Positions 62,076 through 64,000 of a DNA stretch of 64,000 nucleotides are shown here, one piece after another. Source of the DNA: Bin80 sp965219915 (lineage in GTDB: Bacteria > Bacteroidota > Rhodothermia > Rhodothermales > Bin80); contig OZ244794.1 of assembly GCA_965219915.1 (NCBI GenBank), positions 868,001 to 932,000 of the forward strand. The letters run 5' to 3'. The notes beneath the pieces are model-generated. The model had not been told where the DNA came from, did not search any database, and was given only the letters and a program-made list of their open reading frames with translations. Numbering within the stretch: the first letter of the stretch is position 1; each line of letters begins with the position of its first letter. The position numbers and the translations under genes were made by a program.

Positions 62076-63218
62076 TTACTGAGGGGGTAAGCTTTCCGGT
62101 CCCGAGTTTCGCAAATCCGGCCCTTCCAACGCCATGTCCGGGGCGTCTATGGAATAGACCGCTACAGTCGTGTCTCGAACCTGCCAAACGCGCTTGCCTA
62201 TGGGGTCGTACGATGCAAAGTAGATGCGCCCCCAAGGCACAGAGACCGAATATTCATAATTGCCCGTGGCCACATCGTAAACATCAAAAGCTTTTTCTGA
62301 TGCTGAGACTAAAGCGTATACAACCAGCTTATCGCCGTAAATTTCGCTATAACCATTGAGTGATCGGCCTCGCACGCGTGTGGCGAATCCAGTGCTCGTG
62401 TTGAGCCTTTCCAAATTGGGCGGCTCTGCCGTCTCGAAATCCGGGGTGGCACGCGCGTAAATCACGGTTCCAATGGAATCATACCGCACCAGAATCGGAT
62501 ACCGTGAGGGGACGTAGACAATATCCTCTTGATATGGGACAATATTACCACCCATAAGCAATCCGTGTTCAGCAGTTTGCCCCTTTATCATCGTGCCAAA
62601 AAAGCGAGCTTCATGTTCCCCGACACTAGTCCCCAGTAAGGAATCCCCCCCTACGGTAATCCAATACGCCCGACCACCCCGTGTAATCCTATATCTGTCA
62701 GCGTGTACGTCCGGTATGCTATTGACGAACGTCGCACTATCTAACGCAAAAAATGAGACGATCCGGCGATTGGGGTCCATGACATACAGAGCGGAATCCC
62801 CCAAGATGGCGGCCTCTGTGAAAACATTGAATTCTCCCGGCCCTTCTCCAAGCCCCCCGTAGGACTGTTTGAAATAGCCATCTGCATCAAAATGCTTGAT
62901 CTTCATGTCTCCAAGATCCATGTAATACAAGGCCCCATCGGGTCCAATCGTAAATGGTCCTGGCATGTACAACTCGACGCCAGACTCACGAGGCACTTCG
63001 TGGAGCAGCCGTAGAGAAGCCCGCCGCCACTCCCGCTCAACGCTTGCTTGGAGTTGTATGGGCATTGCGAGTTCTTCGACAGAAACGTACTCAGTGCCTG
63101 AATTGCATCCAACTGCTACCAAGGTGAGCCACAGCAAACCCCATGCGACCCGATCCCCGCGGCAGTGGAACATCAAGATGTTCCACTGCCGCAAGTGTAA
63201 CTCCTCGTAATTCGCCAT
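62076..63218 (-). CDS. 6-bladed beta-propeller lipoprotein
   Basis: A predicted lipoprotein of the 6-bladed beta-propeller type (NHL/BF3164-like). The blades include PFTIGPDGALYYMDLGDMKIKHFDADG, GGLGEGPGEFN, ALYVMDPNRRIVSFFALD and KAFDVYDVATGNY. The lipobox LVAVGC places the lipidated Cys at residue 38 of the 380-residue reading. An ATG at 63173 (MFHCRGDRVAWGLL) gives a more normal signal peptide of 22 residues and lies inside a perfect palindrome. The reading from 63218 starts 1 nt after the stop of the small Cys-rich gene. Propeller lipoproteins of this type in Bacteroidota often follow short exported peptides. The ligand is unknown. Confidence 0.82.
   Translation of the reverse strand: MANYEELHLRQWNILMFHCRGDRVAWGLLWLTLVAVGCNSGTEYVSVEELAMPIQLQASVEREWRRASLRLLHEVPRESGVELYMPGPFTIGPDGALYYMDLGDMKIKHFDADGYFKQSYGGLGEGPGEFNVFTEAAILGDSALYVMDPNRRIVSFFALDSATFVNSIPDVHADRYRITRGGRAYWITVGGDSLLGTSVGEHEARFFGTMIKGQTAEHGLLMGGNIVPYQEDIVYVPSRYPILVRYDSIGTVIYARATPDFETAEPPNLERLNTSTGFATRVRGRSLNGYSEIYGDKLVVYALVSASEKAFDVYDVATGNYEYSVSVPWGRIYFASYDPIGKRVWQVRDTTVAVYSIDAPDMALEGPDLRNSGPESLPPQ
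63159..63192 (-). promoter_or_regulatory. Perfect 34-nt palindrome over the probable propeller start codon
   Basis: Two 16-nt arms, GCGGCAGTGGAACATC and GATGTTCCACTGCCGC, are separated by 2 nt. In the mRNA the ATG at 63173 falls at the first bases of the 3' arm, so a folded transcript would hide that start. It could act as a translational switch, a cruciform, or a binding site for a dimeric protein. Confidence 0.8.
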
Positions 63219-63219
63219 C

Positions 63220-63519
63220 TTAGGGGTTCCCTCCTACCGGGTATGCACGACATTGAATAATCTGTGTTACTTCATCCGGTGTACAGGGCATGTCCTCAGC
63301 TTTACAGCAGGGAAAATCAATGCAGCGGTCGCCCGAGCCGACGCATCCGTATTCTTCACCCTCAACCTCACAAGTGCCTTTGCAGACCGTATCAGCGGCA
63401 CCCAGGGACCTTTGTGTGAGACCGTCAGCCATCCAGAACGTTAGTAGAAGGGCCATGGCCACAACTGATATCAACATTCTAGTCCTCGAGGTTATCGTTC
63501 CAATCGACAAGTTTTTCAT
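63220..63519 (-). CDS. Small secreted peptide with eight cysteines
   Basis: A 99-residue protein. A basic N-terminus and hydrophobic stretch (about 14-32, RMLISVVAMALLLTFWMADG) act as a signal or anchor, with a possible cut after LGA near residue 41. The remaining ~58 residues contain eight Cys (CKGTC, YGC, DRC, PCC, PC, QC), enough for four disulfides. GGAGG about 11 nt upstream supports the ATG at 63519. I do not recognise the family. Its position before a propeller lipoprotein recalls the NVEALA-type small peptides of Bacteroides, but the motif is absent. A CPWC thioredoxin ends the same cassette. Confidence 0.72.
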   Translation of the reverse strand: MKNLSIGTITSRTRMLISVVAMALLLTFWMADGLTQRSLGAADTVCKGTCEVEGEEYGCVGSGDRCIDFPCCKAEDMPCTPDEVTQIIQCRAYPVGGNP

Positions 63520-64000
63520 TGGTGTTTGCCCCTCCGGGCGGTTTAATTTCGGTTAATCTCCGGTGCACCTTGCACTCGGTTTGAAATCCACGGACTATGA
63601 GTCTCCTGCAAAATTCCCAAACCCGAAAACGGGGAAAGATCACAAACAGAACTCCCGTGGATGTCGCAGTAGAGATAATAACTTTCCAGGAACTGCATAA
63701 GTAATATTTTCTAAATTATATTCTTTATCTGTTACATATTGGATAATAATTATTATATTATTGTTAATTGGATCTTCCGAACGAATTATGCCACCAATAT
63801 GAACGAAGTGAGCCACGTTGCGTGTCGGCGGATTGGCCCATTGGAGTACCTTGATCGGGATAGTACGCGGCATTTTTCTCAAGACGCTCCAGAAGGCTTA
63901 GTCTTCGCAATTCACTTCACAAATTGCGAGGAACTATGCCAGTTTAGCGAGTACAGATGAGAAAGATCACTGGTGGGTAAGTGTAATTGTTGTTGAAGAT
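63520..64000. other. AT-rich upstream region without a supported gene
   Basis: The 481 bp upstream of the Cys-rich gene include a markedly AT-rich block (63700-63770) with a perfect 14-bp palindrome ATAATAATTATTAT at 63743-63756. Two small ORFs of 73 and 80 codons overlap on opposite strands and show no family signature. The promoter of the peptide cassette should lie here. Confidence 0.55.

Noticed and set aside
63640..63960. Two overlapping ORFs of 73 and 80 codons on opposite strands near the window end
   Set aside because: Neither shows a family motif, signal peptide or good start region, and they overlap each other in AT-rich DNA.
1..64000. CRISPR arrays, tRNA/rRNA genes, insertion-sequence transposases
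   Set aside because: I saw no regularly spaced repeats, tRNA-like cloverleafs, rRNA segments or transposase motifs on either strand.

Overview
The window (about half G+C by eye) reads as chromosome of a marine-type member of the Rhodothermota/Bacteroidota side of the tree. Pointers are CarboxypepD-regulated TonB receptors, a PorV/PorQ-like outer-membrane protein beside secreted proteins with type IX-like C-terminal sorting domains, a TonB receptor paired with a DUF4249 lipoprotein, many lipoproteins, weak Shine-Dalgarno sites, and the cytochrome-like PSD1/DUF1549/DUF1553 plus DUF1501 families best known from Planctomycetes but also present in Rhodothermia. The taxonomic call is inference.

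Region 1 (1-12 kb, minus strand) is mostly housekeeping: ldcA-purN-purH-mreB-mreC-dacB, then hslV-NYN-hslU followed by a GNAT/FemAB-like acyltransferase and a polytopic membrane protein cut by the window edge. Region 2 (11.9-18.1 kb, plus strand) holds a WbqC-like protein, an MscS channel, a two-subunit Na+/solute symporter (DUF4212 plus large subunit), a lipocalin-like lipoprotein and an SGLT-type symporter.

Region 3 (18.2-33 kb, plus strand) starts with a LacI/CcpA-type operator and a TonB receptor. A secreted sorting-domain protein and a PorV-like barrel follow, with perfect hairpins between the genes and a strong intrinsic terminator after the third. Just 6 nt beyond that terminator begins a run of three paralogous CRTAC1 (FG-GAP/ASPIC-UnbV) lipoproteins, then a TPR lipoprotein and an alpha/beta-hydrolase homologue that has lost its catalytic Ser and His.

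Region 4 (33.5-60 kb, minus strand) holds a plant-like LRR surface protein, a DUF488 protein sitting between two copies of a DUF4249 3' end, and a probable 23-kb operon. In transcription order the operon is four PSD1-type lipoproteins alternating with DUF1501 proteins, a DUF2231/cytochrome/LRR membrane protein, a sulfatase, a TonB receptor and a DUF4249 lipoprotein. In its middle is an exact 3231-bp tandem duplication. Its joint lies at an 8-bp microhomology and creates a 36-codon chimeric ORF from the 5' end of one DUF1501 gene and the 3' end of another.

Region 5 (60.4-64 kb) has a secreted, two-lobed CbiX-like protein. A compact minus-strand cassette follows: an eight-cysteine secreted peptide, a 6-bladed beta-propeller lipoprotein with a perfect 34-nt palindrome over its probable start codon, and a membrane-anchored CPWC thioredoxin. 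The window ends in AT-rich DNA without a convincing gene.
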